A stretch of DNA of 64,000 nucleotides, from positions 148,501 through 212,500 of the forward strand of contig JABMCL010003472.1 of assembly GCA_018857735.1 (NCBI GenBank), read 5' to 3'. Each line of letters begins with the position of its first letter. Position 1 is the stretch's first letter. The stretch comes from Alviniconcha marisindica (taxonomy: Eukaryota > Mollusca > Gastropoda > Provannidae). The notes under the pieces are model-generated. The model was not told where the DNA came from and did not search any database. It worked only from the letters and a program-made list of their open reading frames with translations. Positions 49,001 through 56,339 of this stretch are shown here, piece after piece. A program made the position numbers and the translations under genes.

Positions 49001-51932
49001 GGAGTGGCTGGAGTCACTCTTGAGAAGTTACTCTTTGTCCCTCAGACATCAGATTTTGCCGTCAGTAGACGGGAGTGCCTTCAGCTGGGGAGTGGCTGGA
49101 GTCACTCTTGAGAAGAGAGGCAAGAAACAGGTGTTAAGAGTACATTCTAGGGCAGTTTCTTGGTGACAGATGGGCGAATTTCTGTCAAAACGGATATTTT
49201 GGAATCTGGGCGAATTTCTGTCAAAACTGATATTTTGGAATCTGGGTGAATTTCTGTCAAAACCGATATCTTGGAATCTGGGCGAATTTCTGTCAAAACT
49301 ATTTTGGAATCAGGGCGAATTTCTGTCAAAACTGATATTTTGGAATCTGGGCGAATTTCTGTCAAAACCGATATTTTGGAATCTGGGCGAATTTCTGTCA
49401 AAACTGATATCTTGGAATCTGGGCAAATTTCTGTCAAAACATATTTTGGAATCTGGACAAATTTCTGTCAAAACTGATATTTTGGAATCTGGGCGAATTT
49501 CTGTCAAAACTGATATTTTGGAATCTGGGCGAATTTCTGTCAAAACCGATATTTTGGAATCTGGGCGAATTTCTGTCAAAACTGATATTTTGGAATCTGG
49601 GCGAATTTCTGTCAAAACGATATTTTGGAATCGGCAAATTTTCTGTCAAAACTGATATTTTGGAATCCCCCCACTCCAAACTTCTAAACTGATATTTTGG
49701 ACCCCCTCCCCCCGAAATTCTCTCTGTCTTTACAACTGCTCTTTTTCCCTCGACCCCTTCCATTGTCTTCCCCTTGTTTTTTCCCCCCTCTTTACTACCC
49801 AAAACAGAACTCACTATACTGTTCGGGAAAAAATGCTGTTTTTGTGGGCTCTGCTTCCATTGCACCCCCGGCTCCCGTACGCCATCCTGAATTGCGCTGC
49901 AAGGGGTTTCGGTTTTAAGACAGTCTGTCCTTGATTAGCTGTCAATTCGATTGTCGGTGTGATCTGAAGTTGCGGCTCACTGCATGGGGTTTGAGTTTTC
50001 AGATAGTCTGTCTTGGATTAGCTGTCAGACTGTCTTGGATGAGCTGTCAGATCGATTGTTGCTATGATCTGGAGGGGTTTCAGTTTTAAGACGGTCTGTC
50101 TTGGGTTAGCTGTCAGATCGATTGTCGCTCTGATCTGAAGTTGCAGCTCTCTGCATGGGGTTTCAGTTTTAAGACAGTCTGTCTTGGATGAGCTGTCAGA
50201 TCAGTTGTTGCTATGATCTAAAGTTATGGGGTTTCAGTTTTAAGACAGACTGTCTTGGATGAGCTGTCAGATCAGTTGTTGCTATGATCTAAAGTTATGG
50301 GGTTTCAGTTTTAAGACAGTCTGTCTTGGATGAGCTGTCAGATCAGTTGTTGCTACTATGATCTAAAGTTATGGGGTTTCAGTTTTAAGACAGACTGTCT
50401 TGGATTAGCTGTCAAATCGATTGTCTCTGTGATCTGAAGTTGCAGCTCAGGGAAGTTTCTGATAGGACAGTGTGGAGGATACACCACAGTCACTGTTTTG
50501 TTTTTAACGTCCTGTGTGCGTTTCTTTCTGACAGCGGGAGAAAGGAGACAAGAAGAAGACTTGGGACAGGGGAGACGTCGGGGAAGTGTCCAAAGACTCC
50601 ACAGATTCCAGACGTAAGGCTCTTGTTGATCGCATTTATATAGCGCTATTTTCCACTCTCAAGCAGACTCACTGTGCTCTTGTCGCATGTAATTCTGAAT
50701 GAGTGATTGTAGCTTTGTACAGGCGTTTTGAATATCCACCCAAGTCAAATGATGTACTTGAGTGATTGTAGCTTTGTACAGGCGTTTTGAATATCCACCC
50801 AAGCAAATGATGTACATGAGTGATTGTAGCTTTGTACTGGCGTTTTGAGTATTCACCCAAGTCAAATGATGTACTTGAGTGATTGTAGCTTTGTACTGAC
50901 GTTTTGAGTATCCACCCAAGTCAAATGATGTACATGAGTGTAGCTTTGTACTGGCGTTTTGAATATCCACCCAAGTCAAATGATGTACTTGAGTGATTGT
51001 AGCTTTGTACAGGCGTTTTGAATATCCACCCAAGTCAAATGATGTACTTGAGTGATTGTAGCTTTGTACGGGCGTTTTGAATATCCACCCAAGTCAAGTG
51101 ATGTACTTACAATGCCATTAGGTTGCTACATCAGCATGGCTGGTGCCACGTGAAACTGCTGCTGTCTCAGCGCATTCTGTGTACACCACGGCACTTCATG
51201 CAGAGCCACATACATGCTGTACATGCCTGTTTAGCTGTAACCTGCCACTGCACTTTAGGCAGAATGACTGGGATCTTTTATGTGCTACTGTGGTAACATG
51301 GGGTTTGAATTAATGGATACTGAAATAAGAGTCAGCACAGAGAGTTGATGGAGAAGAAAATTCTGCTGCTGGGACTCGAACCCACCACCTTTTGATCCTG
51401 AGTCCGGTGCTCTAGCTGCTGACCTATCCCAGCTCCCATGATACTCATCTAGTGTTGTAGGCGGCCAGCTGAATGCACACGTACATGTGAATGCGACGTG
51501 ATAATAGCTCACTTCTTTGCATGGTGGGTCTGGCCCTTCACCCTTTTTTTTCTTCTAATGACAGGGACACTGACCACGTTGCTAGGAAAAGATTCAGCCT
51601 TTTAATAAATGTGGTTTTCTGATTGATCAAGAGCAGCAGGTAAACTGAACACTTGGGGCAGTGGAAACTACGCCATTTTGCCGACTTTGGTCAAATCGGC
51701 AGGCACAGGTGCTGGCAGCCATTCTGAGGCACTGGCAAATTGTTACGGTAGCGGGGCTGAATGATTTAATAATGATAATTAATTAAAATATTTATAAAGT
51801 GCAAAATCTTGTCCCGAGAGACTATACTAAGTGCACACACAGCATGCACGCACGCACGCCCCCACTGCCCACCCCGCACACACACACACACACGCACGCA
51901 CGCACGCACGCACTCACACTCACTCACACACA

Positions 51933-51993
<61 letters not shown>

Positions 51994-52082
51994 TCACTCA
52001 CTCACTCACTCACCACACACACCACACACACACACACACCACACACCACTCACTCACTCACTCACTCACTCACTCACCACCA

Positions 52083-52131
<49 letters not shown>

Positions 52132-52160
52132 ACTCACCACTCACTCACTCACTCACTCAC

Positions 52161-52240
<80 letters not shown>

Positions 52241-52318
52241 TCACTCACTCACTCACTCACTCACTCACTCACTCACACACACACCACACACACACACACA
52301 CACTCACACACACACACA

Positions 52319-52358
<40 letters not shown>

Positions 52359-54984
52359 CTCGTAGGCACCCACACTCAGGGGCATACTGACTATACACAG
52401 CATAATTTCATAGATATCCGTCAGACTCAGTAGTGCATATTATTGTCGCTATTAGTGTCGAGCATCATTGCTCAGTAACGGTAAAAGGCAAGTACAGTTG
52501 ACGACGCTGTGCACTGGTGCCGCTGGACAGACCCGCTTTAAACAGAACCTCGGCGGTAGTGTGCGGTTCACGCTAGCTCGCACATTTGTGCTGCGTGCTT
52601 GAGTCAAGAAAGGCAGCACCTACCACACTGACATCCAGCTTTCTTTTTCTTTTTTTTCATTCATCGCAGCTTTTGAATGAAAACGTAACTATGAAGTCTT
52701 ACTGTCAGTATGAGGAGCGCTTCGTTTTTGTGGTGAATGTTGGCGCTGGTTTGGTTTCAGCGACGAAACGGAAAGCTGATGGAGACGGCCCACCCGCTAA
52801 GAAAGTCAAGAAAGAACATTCGGGCCCTTCATCTGGCAGTTCCTCAAGGTGAGTGAAAAGTGCAGGGGAAAGCTCTGTGTCAAGCTGTTCAAATGCAGCG
52901 GAAAATTCTGTCAAGCAGTTCAAACACAAGGGGAAAACTCCCCGTATCAGGCAGTTCAAATGCAAGGGAAAACTCCCCGTATCAAGCAGTTGAAACACAA
53001 GGGAAAACTCCCTGCATCAGGCAGTTCAAATATAAGGGAAAACTCCCTGTATCAAGCAGTTCAAATATAAGGGAAAACTCCCTGTATCAAGCAGTTCAAA
53101 CAAGGGAAAACTCCCTGTATTAGGCAGTTCAAATGCAAGGGAAAACTCCCTGTATCAAGCAATTCAAACGCAAGGGGAAAACCCCTGTATCAAGCAGTTC
53201 AAACACAAGGGGAAACCCCCTGTATCAAGCAGCTCAAACGCAAGGGGAAAACCCCTGTATCAAGCAATTCAAACGCAAGGGAAAACTCTTTGTGTTCATT
53301 CAGGCCCTTCATCTGGCAACTTCTTAAGTTGAGTGAAAAATGCAGAGGAAAACTCCCTGCATTAAACAGTTAAATGCAGGGAAAAACTCCCTGTATCAAG
53401 CAGCTCAGACGCAGTTCCAGTCCTTACATCGACGAGCAGCTTGGTGGAGCAGCAGACGTTCTCTCTCCGATTTCAGTCCCATACTTTGAAGAACAAAGCC
53501 GATCAGTATACTCTCTTAGGTTTCTGTACTCGCCAGAAAGAGGGGATGTTTTCAGACTGCTTGGCTCACTCTAAAGCACGCGTTGCTCACGAAGTGGGAC
53601 GATGGAACAGTTTTGCTTGAAACAGCCTTGAGCTAGTTTAAAGAAGCGCACAGCTTGTCGGTCTGCCACTGGGGTTTCCTTGCCTACCTCCCAGAAGCTG
53701 CCGCACAAAAGAATCGAACTAATTTCGTTTCACTCGGAAGCGCGTTTTTGTCACACTGTTCTGCAAGAAAACAGCGACTGTTCTTTTCATCAGGTGGTCC
53801 TGCGAGGTAAGGGTTGGAATCAAAGAGAAGAAGAGCCTCTGGCCTTCCATCCGATGGTTCTGCGCAGTCGTGACAGGAATTGAAAGGACCCCCCCCCCCC
53901 CCCCTCCCCCGTTCTTTTATTCAGCTGTTCTACTTCCAGAACAGATCCTAGAGTTTTTAGCGTACGTATTGATTCCTTAACCCGTTCCAGGCCAATTTGC
54001 AAAAAATAAAATAATTAATAATCTGGCACGGGGCCTCGGCCAACCGGATTCCCCCCCCCCCCCCCCCCCCGCCCCCCCCATCAACTTTGCTTCCTTGGAG
54101 CTTGCATGAAAAGTGAGAATTGGAGCGGACTGCCCCGCAGATAGAAAACACACTTCGTCAGGTACCTCATATGAGGTCATATAAATTATATACAGCCCGG
54201 GAAAGGGTTAATAATTATGTGATGTATATATACTGGCTGGAAAAGGGTTAAGATGTGAAGATACACTTGGAAACAGTTTTTATTGCAGCCTGAGGTAAGC
54301 AGTTCCCTCCCGTCCCACCCCTACCCGATAACACTTAAATCATACTTAATACACAATCGTGTGTGAGTTTTTGATGTGGTTCTTGGAGTGTGTATATGTG
54401 GGGGTGTTTTTTTTTGGGGGGGGGGGGGGAGCGGGGGGGGTAATGTTTTTTTTTAACTGTTATTTTTGTTTTCATTCTTATTTGCTCTTTCTTGCTCTTC
54501 ATCACTGGTTGACTGGGCGTAAAACGCCAGCCTACTTACTCGCGTGTGTTTCTGTCTCCTGTTTCGTCACGTTAAATGCTGAAGGGGGGAAAAAAAAGCC
54601 CGCCCGTTTTTAAGGTCGAGGGGTTCTTAGAGAGTCAGGCCCCCCCCCCCCCCGCCCCCCCCCCCCCGCCCCCCCCCACCCACCCCCCCGAGTCGCTGTC
54701 CTTGCACGGCGACGCGCGAACATCAACACAAAAAGAGTTCCCCCAAAAACAGCTGCGGTTTTCTCTCTGTCGGCAGCGATGGCATCACGGAAGACTCCAT
54801 CCGGCGGTACCTGCAGCGGAAGCCCATGACGACCAAAGACCTGCTGCAGAAGTTCCGCTCCAAGAAGCTGAACCTGACCCCGGAGCAGATGACCCACGCC
54901 ATCGCCCAGCTGCTGAAGAGGATCAACCCCGAGCGCATCACCATCAACAAGAAACTCTACCTCTCCCTCAAGAAACCCGAGTGA
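29525..54984 (+). CDS. GTF2F1: GTF2F1 copy B: TFIIF subunit alpha (RAP74), complete
   Basis: Thirteen coding exons: 29525-29539, 30302-30384, 32476-32548, 34527-34738, 38159-38329, 39782-39920, 43264-43360, 44569-44728, 46798-46982, 48672-48760, 50535-50613, 52761-52848, 54777-54984. Total 1599 nt, 532 codons plus TGA; human RAP74 has 517. Every junction is GT-AG and every phase closes. Residues 26-185 form the RAP30-binding beta-barrel region (QEYTVRVPR, FGAGSEFGR, EEARRKKYGI, PEEQPWHL, NTAYYIFTQCADGAFEAFPV). Residues 230-380 are acidic and charged. Residues 390-465 are Ser/Lys-rich (SDSDIDKDEKITSALLMQ). Residues 464-532 are the winged helix that in the family binds FCP1 and TFIIB (RRYLQRKPMTTKDLLQKF). 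It acts in the nucleus with RNA polymerase II and GTF2F2. Confidence 0.95.
30302..30384 (+). CDS. GTF2F1: GTF2F1 copy B exon 2
   Basis: 83 nt, acceptor CTTGTTGCAG, donor GTAAAG. A Gly-rich linker, then NTTTQEYTVRVPR, matching human NVTEYVVRVPK at the start of the barrel. Confidence 0.95.
31572..32030 (+). mobile_element. tRNA-derived SINE (type 2)
   Basis: Full length in copy B intron 2, starting GTGGGGATAGCTCAGTGGTT and ending GTATAAAAGCGATCAACTT. Same body order as 42455-42914. Confidence 0.85.
32203..32350 (-). mobile_element. Solo end of the TGACTTAGTGCC transposon
   Basis: GTGCCAAAAGGTGCTCATGC and following sequence match the complement of 4930-5070 over about 140 bp. Only this end is present, 120 bp before exon 3. 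Confidence 0.7.
32476..32548 (+). CDS. GTF2F1: GTF2F1 copy B exon 3
   Basis: 73 nt, acceptor TTCAAACCAG, donor GTGAGA. It encodes DRKKKLSMMRFGSGPGMDFS, the loop and strand equivalent to KKYNIMAFNAADKVNF in human. Confidence 0.9.
32732..32842 (+). mobile_element. Solo arm of the hairpin MITE
   Basis: ACACAAGGGAGTTAATTAGC ... GGTAACTCTCACCTGGCATG ... CATAAACTCCACC, with part of the arm deleted. Confidence 0.7.
34177..34483 (-). mobile_element. tRNA-derived SINE (type 1)
   Basis: Full length, reversed. It ends 44 bp before exon 4 of copy B, so it forms most of that intron end and may sit on the branch-point region. Confidence 0.85.
34527..34738 (+). CDS. GTF2F1: GTF2F1 copy B exon 4
   Basis: 212 nt, acceptor GTCTTCCAG, donor GTGAGA. 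LSVKMERENNLKEY, PKFGAGSEFGRDQKEEARRK, YGIILKKYNPEEQPWHLK. The last 36 bases and donor are the source of the intron 4 array. Confidence 0.97.
34703..36065 (+). repeat. 88-bp array built from the exon 4 end and its donor
   Basis: About 14 units follow exon 4. Each contains GGCACCTGAAGATNGGCAGT, GGCAAACAGACCAAAAAGTG, then a TGTTACAC-GTGCATG-GGGG spacer. Exon 4 itself ends GGCACCTCAAGGTTGGCAGT, GGCAAACAGGCCAAAAA|GTGAGA. Unit starts are at 34901, 34989, 35077, 35165, 35253, 35341, 35429 and 35517, exactly 88 apart. Most units carry GTGACC at the donor place; the last ones carry GTGAGA. Confidence 0.95.
36066..38158. other. Rest of intron 4: TE fragment, TA run, stray array units
   Basis: Two isolated, decayed units of the exon 4 repeat remain near 37425 and 37650. 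A (TA)n run lies at 36994-37037. Otherwise AT-rich, without exon signals. Confidence 0.55.
36562..36980 (+). pseudogene. hAT-like transposon N-terminal fragment, frameshifted
   Basis: ATG at 36562 opens MLKREAESKLLGGESCPKK. After a shift in an A run, the next frame reads FREEYYTEKFLC, HVKCSACFF, then RAKTLFTNFFVVHNIALSAA. KCSAC followed by distant His resembles a BED-type finger, and the LFT-F---HN--LS-A block is usual in hAT-like transposase relatives. Recognised by pattern only. Confidence 0.4.
38159..38329 (+). CDS. GTF2F1: GTF2F1 copy B exon 5
   Basis: 171 nt, acceptor CTTGCCCAG, donor GTAAAG. FRGVREGTITENTAYYIFTQ, CADGAFEAFPVEEWYNF, SEEAEEEFSR. This is the best-conserved RAP74 block. 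Confidence 0.97.
38620..38690 (-). mobile_element. SINE (type 2) 3' fragment
   Basis: GTTGATCGCTTTTATATAGC and CAGACTCGCTGTGCTCATGT are the 3' end of the type 2 SINE, reversed. The rest is absent. Confidence 0.7.
39782..39920 (+). CDS. GTF2F1: GTF2F1 copy B exon 6
   Basis: 139 nt, acceptor TTTTTGCCAG, donor GTGAGT. RRDKTLNYFNIMLKKRVKNE matches human RRNKVLNHFSIMQQRRLKDQ, then a Lys-rich charged tail. Confidence 0.95.
40364..41709. mobile_element. TTAA-flanked TIR element (family T1), carrying a nested insertion
   Basis: Ends TTAAACCCGTTCGTAATTGG and, at the right, the complement of TTAAGCCCGTTCTTAATTGG. The interior has repeated GTTCG-CGAAC motifs. Relatives: 45786-46432 (opposite direction) and a left part at 55865-56200. 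40505-41206 is a second element inside it. No transposase frame seen. Confidence 0.7.
40505..41206. mobile_element. piggyBac-like non-autonomous element, 702 bp, nested
   Basis: TTAA at 40501-40504 and 41207-41210. Ends CCCGCTTGGCCCCAGACCA and complement of CCCACTTGGCCCCAGACCA. TTAA followed by CCC is the piggyBac signature. The unoccupied site GCTTCGTTCTTAACTGGC is present in the related copy near 55988, and in the copy at 45786-46432, which proves insertion. Confidence 0.8.
42455..42914 (+). mobile_element. tRNA-derived SINE (type 2)
   Basis: Full length: GGGGATAGCTCAGTGGTTAG, GTTCGAATCCC, GTGGCACCAGCC, ending TATATAAAAGCGATCAATAA. A further fragment of the same tail lies at 43073-43130. 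Confidence 0.85.
43264..43360 (+). CDS. GTF2F1: GTF2F1 copy B exon 7
   Basis: 97 nt, acceptor GTTCCGTTTCAG, donor GTGAGC. MLTDMDDWANISDEEDLDEA, then an acidic DDEDEDGEKTRD tail. Compare human DLEDDLEMSSDASD. Confidence 0.9.
43710..44568 (+). repeat. 62-73 bp array built from the exon 8 acceptor
   Basis: About 13 units precede exon 8. Early units read GGCCTGTTTTTGCAGATTGA and GACTGAGGCAAGATTGCTAGC; later ones read CTTAGCAGATGGAGCCAGAG and GCAACATTTTCAGGTGG. The real junction is GGCCTATTTTGCAG|ATGGCGACAGAGGCAACA. AG sites recur near 43801, 43865, 43927, 43990, 44053, 44116 and 44178. Copy A has a single unit (20362-20426). Confidence 0.95.
44569..44728 (+). CDS. GTF2F1: GTF2F1 copy B exon 8
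   Basis: 160 nt, acceptor ATTTTGCAG, donor GTAAAA. Lys-rich NKAKKGKAKAKPKGKVKNSK, then DDEAIEESDEGDYDDREVDY, matching human SDDEAFEDSDDGDFEGQEVD; ends MSDSSS. Confidence 0.97.
45250..45665. repeat. Imperfect inverted repeat, possible TIR element
   Basis: CCGTATTTAGTTACGCC near 45284-45300 and GGCATAACTAAATCTGGCAG near 45618-45637 are inverted, about 320 bp apart. Flanking GGAAGG/CCTTCC-like sequence also pairs. Ends not defined. Confidence 0.35.
45786..46432. mobile_element. TIR element family T1, second copy
   Basis: Starts AAGCCCGTTCTTAACTGGG and ends with CCCAGTTAAGAACAGGCTT. About 650 bp, in the opposite direction to 40364-41709 and without its nested insertion. Its flanks no longer show a clear TTAA pair. 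Confidence 0.75.
46696..46749 (+). other. Alternative exon 9 start ending at a stop codon
   Basis: GTGTGGTTTTCAG then CAGCGGCCTGTCGGAGCTGG duplicates the true exon 9 border 102 bp downstream. Splicing here would add SSGLSELEKKERKYGNST and then TAG (46747-46749). Confidence 0.6.
46798..46982 (+). CDS. GTF2F1: GTF2F1 copy B exon 9
   Basis: 185 nt, acceptor GTGTGGTTTTCAG, donor GTGAGG. SSGLSEPEEKEKKYEEKGVA, EEDGLRNILNSEDEDEEEEE, then Glu/Asp/Lys-rich to the end. Purine-rich and acidic. It corresponds to the Glu-rich part of human RAP74. Confidence 0.9.
47640..48390 (+). repeat. GAAGTTGGCTGCTTCAAGTT-type imperfect minisatellite
   Basis: Fills copy B intron 9 with irregular units of about 24-30 bp, plus larger repeats with GCGAAGATTTTAGCCGGATG. 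It ends about 280 bp before exon 10. Confidence 0.85.
48672..48760 (+). CDS. GTF2F1: GTF2F1 copy B exon 10
   Basis: 89 nt, acceptor GTTTTTCAG, donor GTGGGT. KTGSESSSSSSGSDSDIDKD, EKITSALLMQ. Compare human SEESDIDSEASSALFMAKKK, a Ser-rich region. Confidence 0.92.
48761..49115 (+). repeat. 88-bp array starting at the exon 10 donor
   Basis: Four units: ACTCTTTGTCCCTCAGACAT, GTAGACGGGAGTGCCTTCAG, GGGGAGTGGCTGGAGTCACT. The first unit starts four bases into the intron, so the donor GTGGGTACTC overlaps the repeat edge. Confidence 0.95.
49165..49665 (+). repeat. 36-bp minisatellite in intron 10
   Basis: About 14 units of GGGCGAATTTCTGTCAAAAC + TGATATTTTGGAATCT. Open frames on both strands follow from the 36-bp period. 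Confidence 0.95.
49905..50440 (+). repeat. About 71-bp minisatellite before exon 11
   Basis: Six or seven units with GGGGTTTCAGTTTTAAGACA, CTGTCTTGGATGAGCTGTCA and GATCAGTTGTTGCTATGATC. Confidence 0.9.
50535..50613 (+). CDS. GTF2F1: GTF2F1 copy B exon 11
   Basis: 79 nt, acceptor TTTCTTTCTGACAG, donor GTAAGG. REKGDKKKTWDRGDVGEVSK, DSTDSR. Lys-rich linker between the Ser block and the winged helix; little conserved outside. Confidence 0.85.
50625..51438 (-). mobile_element. SINE (type 2) with an internal 59-bp array
   Basis: Reversed SINE: 3' end GTTGATCGCATTTATATAGC at left, tRNA-like head to 51438 at right. Between 50695 and 51100 the body segment GAGTGATTGTAGCTTTGTAC, AGGCGTTTTGAATATCCACC is repeated about seven times; other copies have it once. 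Confidence 0.85.
51835..52365 (+). repeat. CA/CACT microsatellite block
   Basis: About 500 bp of CA with interspersed CTCA and CACC units in intron 11. Frames full of His/Thr are repeat translation. Confidence 0.97.
52761..52848 (+). CDS. GTF2F1: GTF2F1 copy B exon 12
   Basis: 88 nt, acceptor TTTGGTTTCAG, donor GTGAGT. PTKRKADGDGPPAKKVKKEH, SGPSSGSSSR. Compare human MPAAKRLRLDTGPQSLSGKS, a basic stretch with nuclear-localisation character. Confidence 0.92.
52849..53420 (+). repeat. About 36-bp array in intron 12, with a copy of the exon 12 end
   Basis: About 15 units of CAAGCAGTTCAAACACAAGG + GGAAAACTCCCTGTAT begin directly after the donor. At 53299-53345, AGGCCCTTCATCTGGCAACT and TTAAGTTGAGTGAAAAATGC duplicates the end of exon 12 and its flank, with the donor GT changed to TT. 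Confidence 0.9.
53421..54776. other. Rest of intron 12, homopolymer-rich
   Basis: Poly-C or poly-G runs at 53887-53903, 54050-54077, 54414-54430 and 54643-54690. No exon signals. Confidence 0.6.
54777..54984 (+). CDS. GTF2F1: GTF2F1 copy B exon 13, winged helix and stop
   Basis: 208 nt, acceptor CTGTCGGCAG, stop TGA 54982-54984. ITEDSIRRYLQRKPMTTKDL, LQKFRSKKLNLTPEQMTHAI, AQLLKRINPERITINKKLYL. It matches human VTEDAVRRYLTRKPMTTKDL and following. GC-rich compared with flanks. Confidence 0.97.
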
Positions 54985-55065
54985 GGGAAAAAAGAAAAAA
55001 GCCGGCCGCCGTTTCACAGCAGAGCGCGCGCGCGGCTGGTCAAAGCGAGCTGACTGTTGTCGCAC

Positions 55066-55200
55066 GGGCGGGGTAGCTCAGTTCCCAGGGCGAGTGTGGG
55101 ACCTTGATAGCTCAGTTCCTAGAGCGAGCGTCGGACCGAAGCTCCAGGTTGGCAGCGATGCTGACGCGGGTTCGATTCCCTGGTGCCACGAGGGATTTGT
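55066..55200 (+). mobile_element. tRNA-derived SINE head (type 3), A box doubled
   Basis: GGTAGCTCAGTTCCCAGGGC is followed by GATAGCTCAGTTCCTAGAGC, then GGGTTCGATTCCC. It resembles a tRNA promoter but has no closing acceptor stem, then a GTT run. Confidence 0.6.
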
Positions 55201-55279
55201 TGTTGTTGTTGTTGTTGTTGTTGTTGGTCTCTCTGTCAGTCAGCTTTCAGCGCAGACTCGCTTACGTGTTTTCTGCGCA

Positions 55280-55790
55280 GCCTCAACATCTGCGTGCGCG
55301 TTAAAAATCCCAAACCGCTGGCAGACACAACATCTGCGTGCACGTTAAAAATCCCAAACCGCTGGCAGACACAACATCTGCGTGCGCGTTAAAAATCCCA
55401 AACCGCTGGCAGACACAACATCTGCGTGCGCGTTAAAAATCCCAAACCGCTGGCAGACACAACACGTCTGGACGCACGTTAAAAATCCCAAACTACTGGC
55501 AGCCGCAACATCTGCGTGCACGTTAAAAATCCCAAACCGCTGGCAGCCGCAACACGTCTGGACGCACGTTAAAAATCCCAAACTACTGGCAGCCGCAACA
55601 TCTGCGTGCACGTTAAAAATCCCAAACCGCTGGCAGCCACAACATCTGCGTGCACGTTAAAAATCCCAAACCGCTGGCAGGCACAACATCTGCGTGCACG
55701 TTAAAAATCCCAAACCGCTGGCAGCCACAACATCTGCGTGCACGTTAAAAATCCCAAACCGCTGGCAGGCACAACACGTCTGGACGCACG
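55280..55790 (+). repeat. 44-47 bp minisatellite after copy B
   Basis: About 11 units: CAACATCTGCGTGCACGTTA + AAAATCCCAAACCGCTGGCA, with a second unit type CACGTCTGGACGCACGTTA. It seems to be an amplified SINE body. Confidence 0.95.
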
Positions 55791-55864
55791 GAAAATACTG
55801 CGCATCCGGCGGTAGGAAACTGGTAGCGCTGCTCATGCGGTTGGCACAGCCTTAATTAAGCCCG

Positions 55865-56200
55865 TACTTAACTGGGCGAATGTTTGTTCGCCGAACATAC
55901 TTCGGACAGTTCGACGAACTACAATTCGTTTCTTAATTGAACTTTTACATCGCCGAACATTGGTTCGGAGAGTTCGACGAACCATGCTTCGTTCTTAACT
56001 GGCTTAGAATGAGATGAAAGGTTTCGGCCCCAACTTGCGCCGGCAGAAGCGCAGCAGACAGCATGATCTAAAATGTAGGCTAAAGTCAAGTCAAGTCAAG
56101 TCAGGTCAATATACTTTAATCATCCCTCACGGGGTAATTCAACTAACTACTGTATCATTCTGGATCCCAGAGATAAGGCTGCGCCTCCCACAAGTAGGTA
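55865..56200 (+). mobile_element. TIR element family T1, left part, empty piggyBac site
   Basis: TTAAGCCCGTACTTAACTGG, then CTTCGGACAGTTCGACGAAC and so on, collinear with 40364 onward. CTTCGTTCTTAACTGGCTTA near 55988 is the uninterrupted form of the site occupied at 40501. Confidence 0.75.
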
Positions 56201-56339
56201 GGTAGTGTTGCTTAATGTCCTCAGATGTCGGCTGACATATTAGGGACAAGCTGAGACCGATGCCGAAGCATGGTTCAATAATAGCTTTACGTCCACGGAA
56301 ACCAGAAGGCTCGTTAGGACGGACAGCCCAGGACGGGTC

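Larger units (their letters stand above)
54985..55860. other. 3' flank of copy B, no clear poly(A) signal
   Basis: After the stop there is a GC-rich leader, a SINE head and a minisatellite. I find no AATAAA or ATTAAA in this stretch, so the transcript end is unplaced. Confidence 0.5.

Noticed and set aside
49165..49665. Regular 36-bp repeats that might suggest a CRISPR array (also 12754, 28205, 52849)
   Set aside because: Units abut without unique spacers, the host is a eukaryote with introns, and the units are simple minisatellites.
54723..55065. Frames on the minus strand over exon 13
   Set aside because: They are antisense shadows of the winged-helix exon, in GC-rich sequence with few stops.
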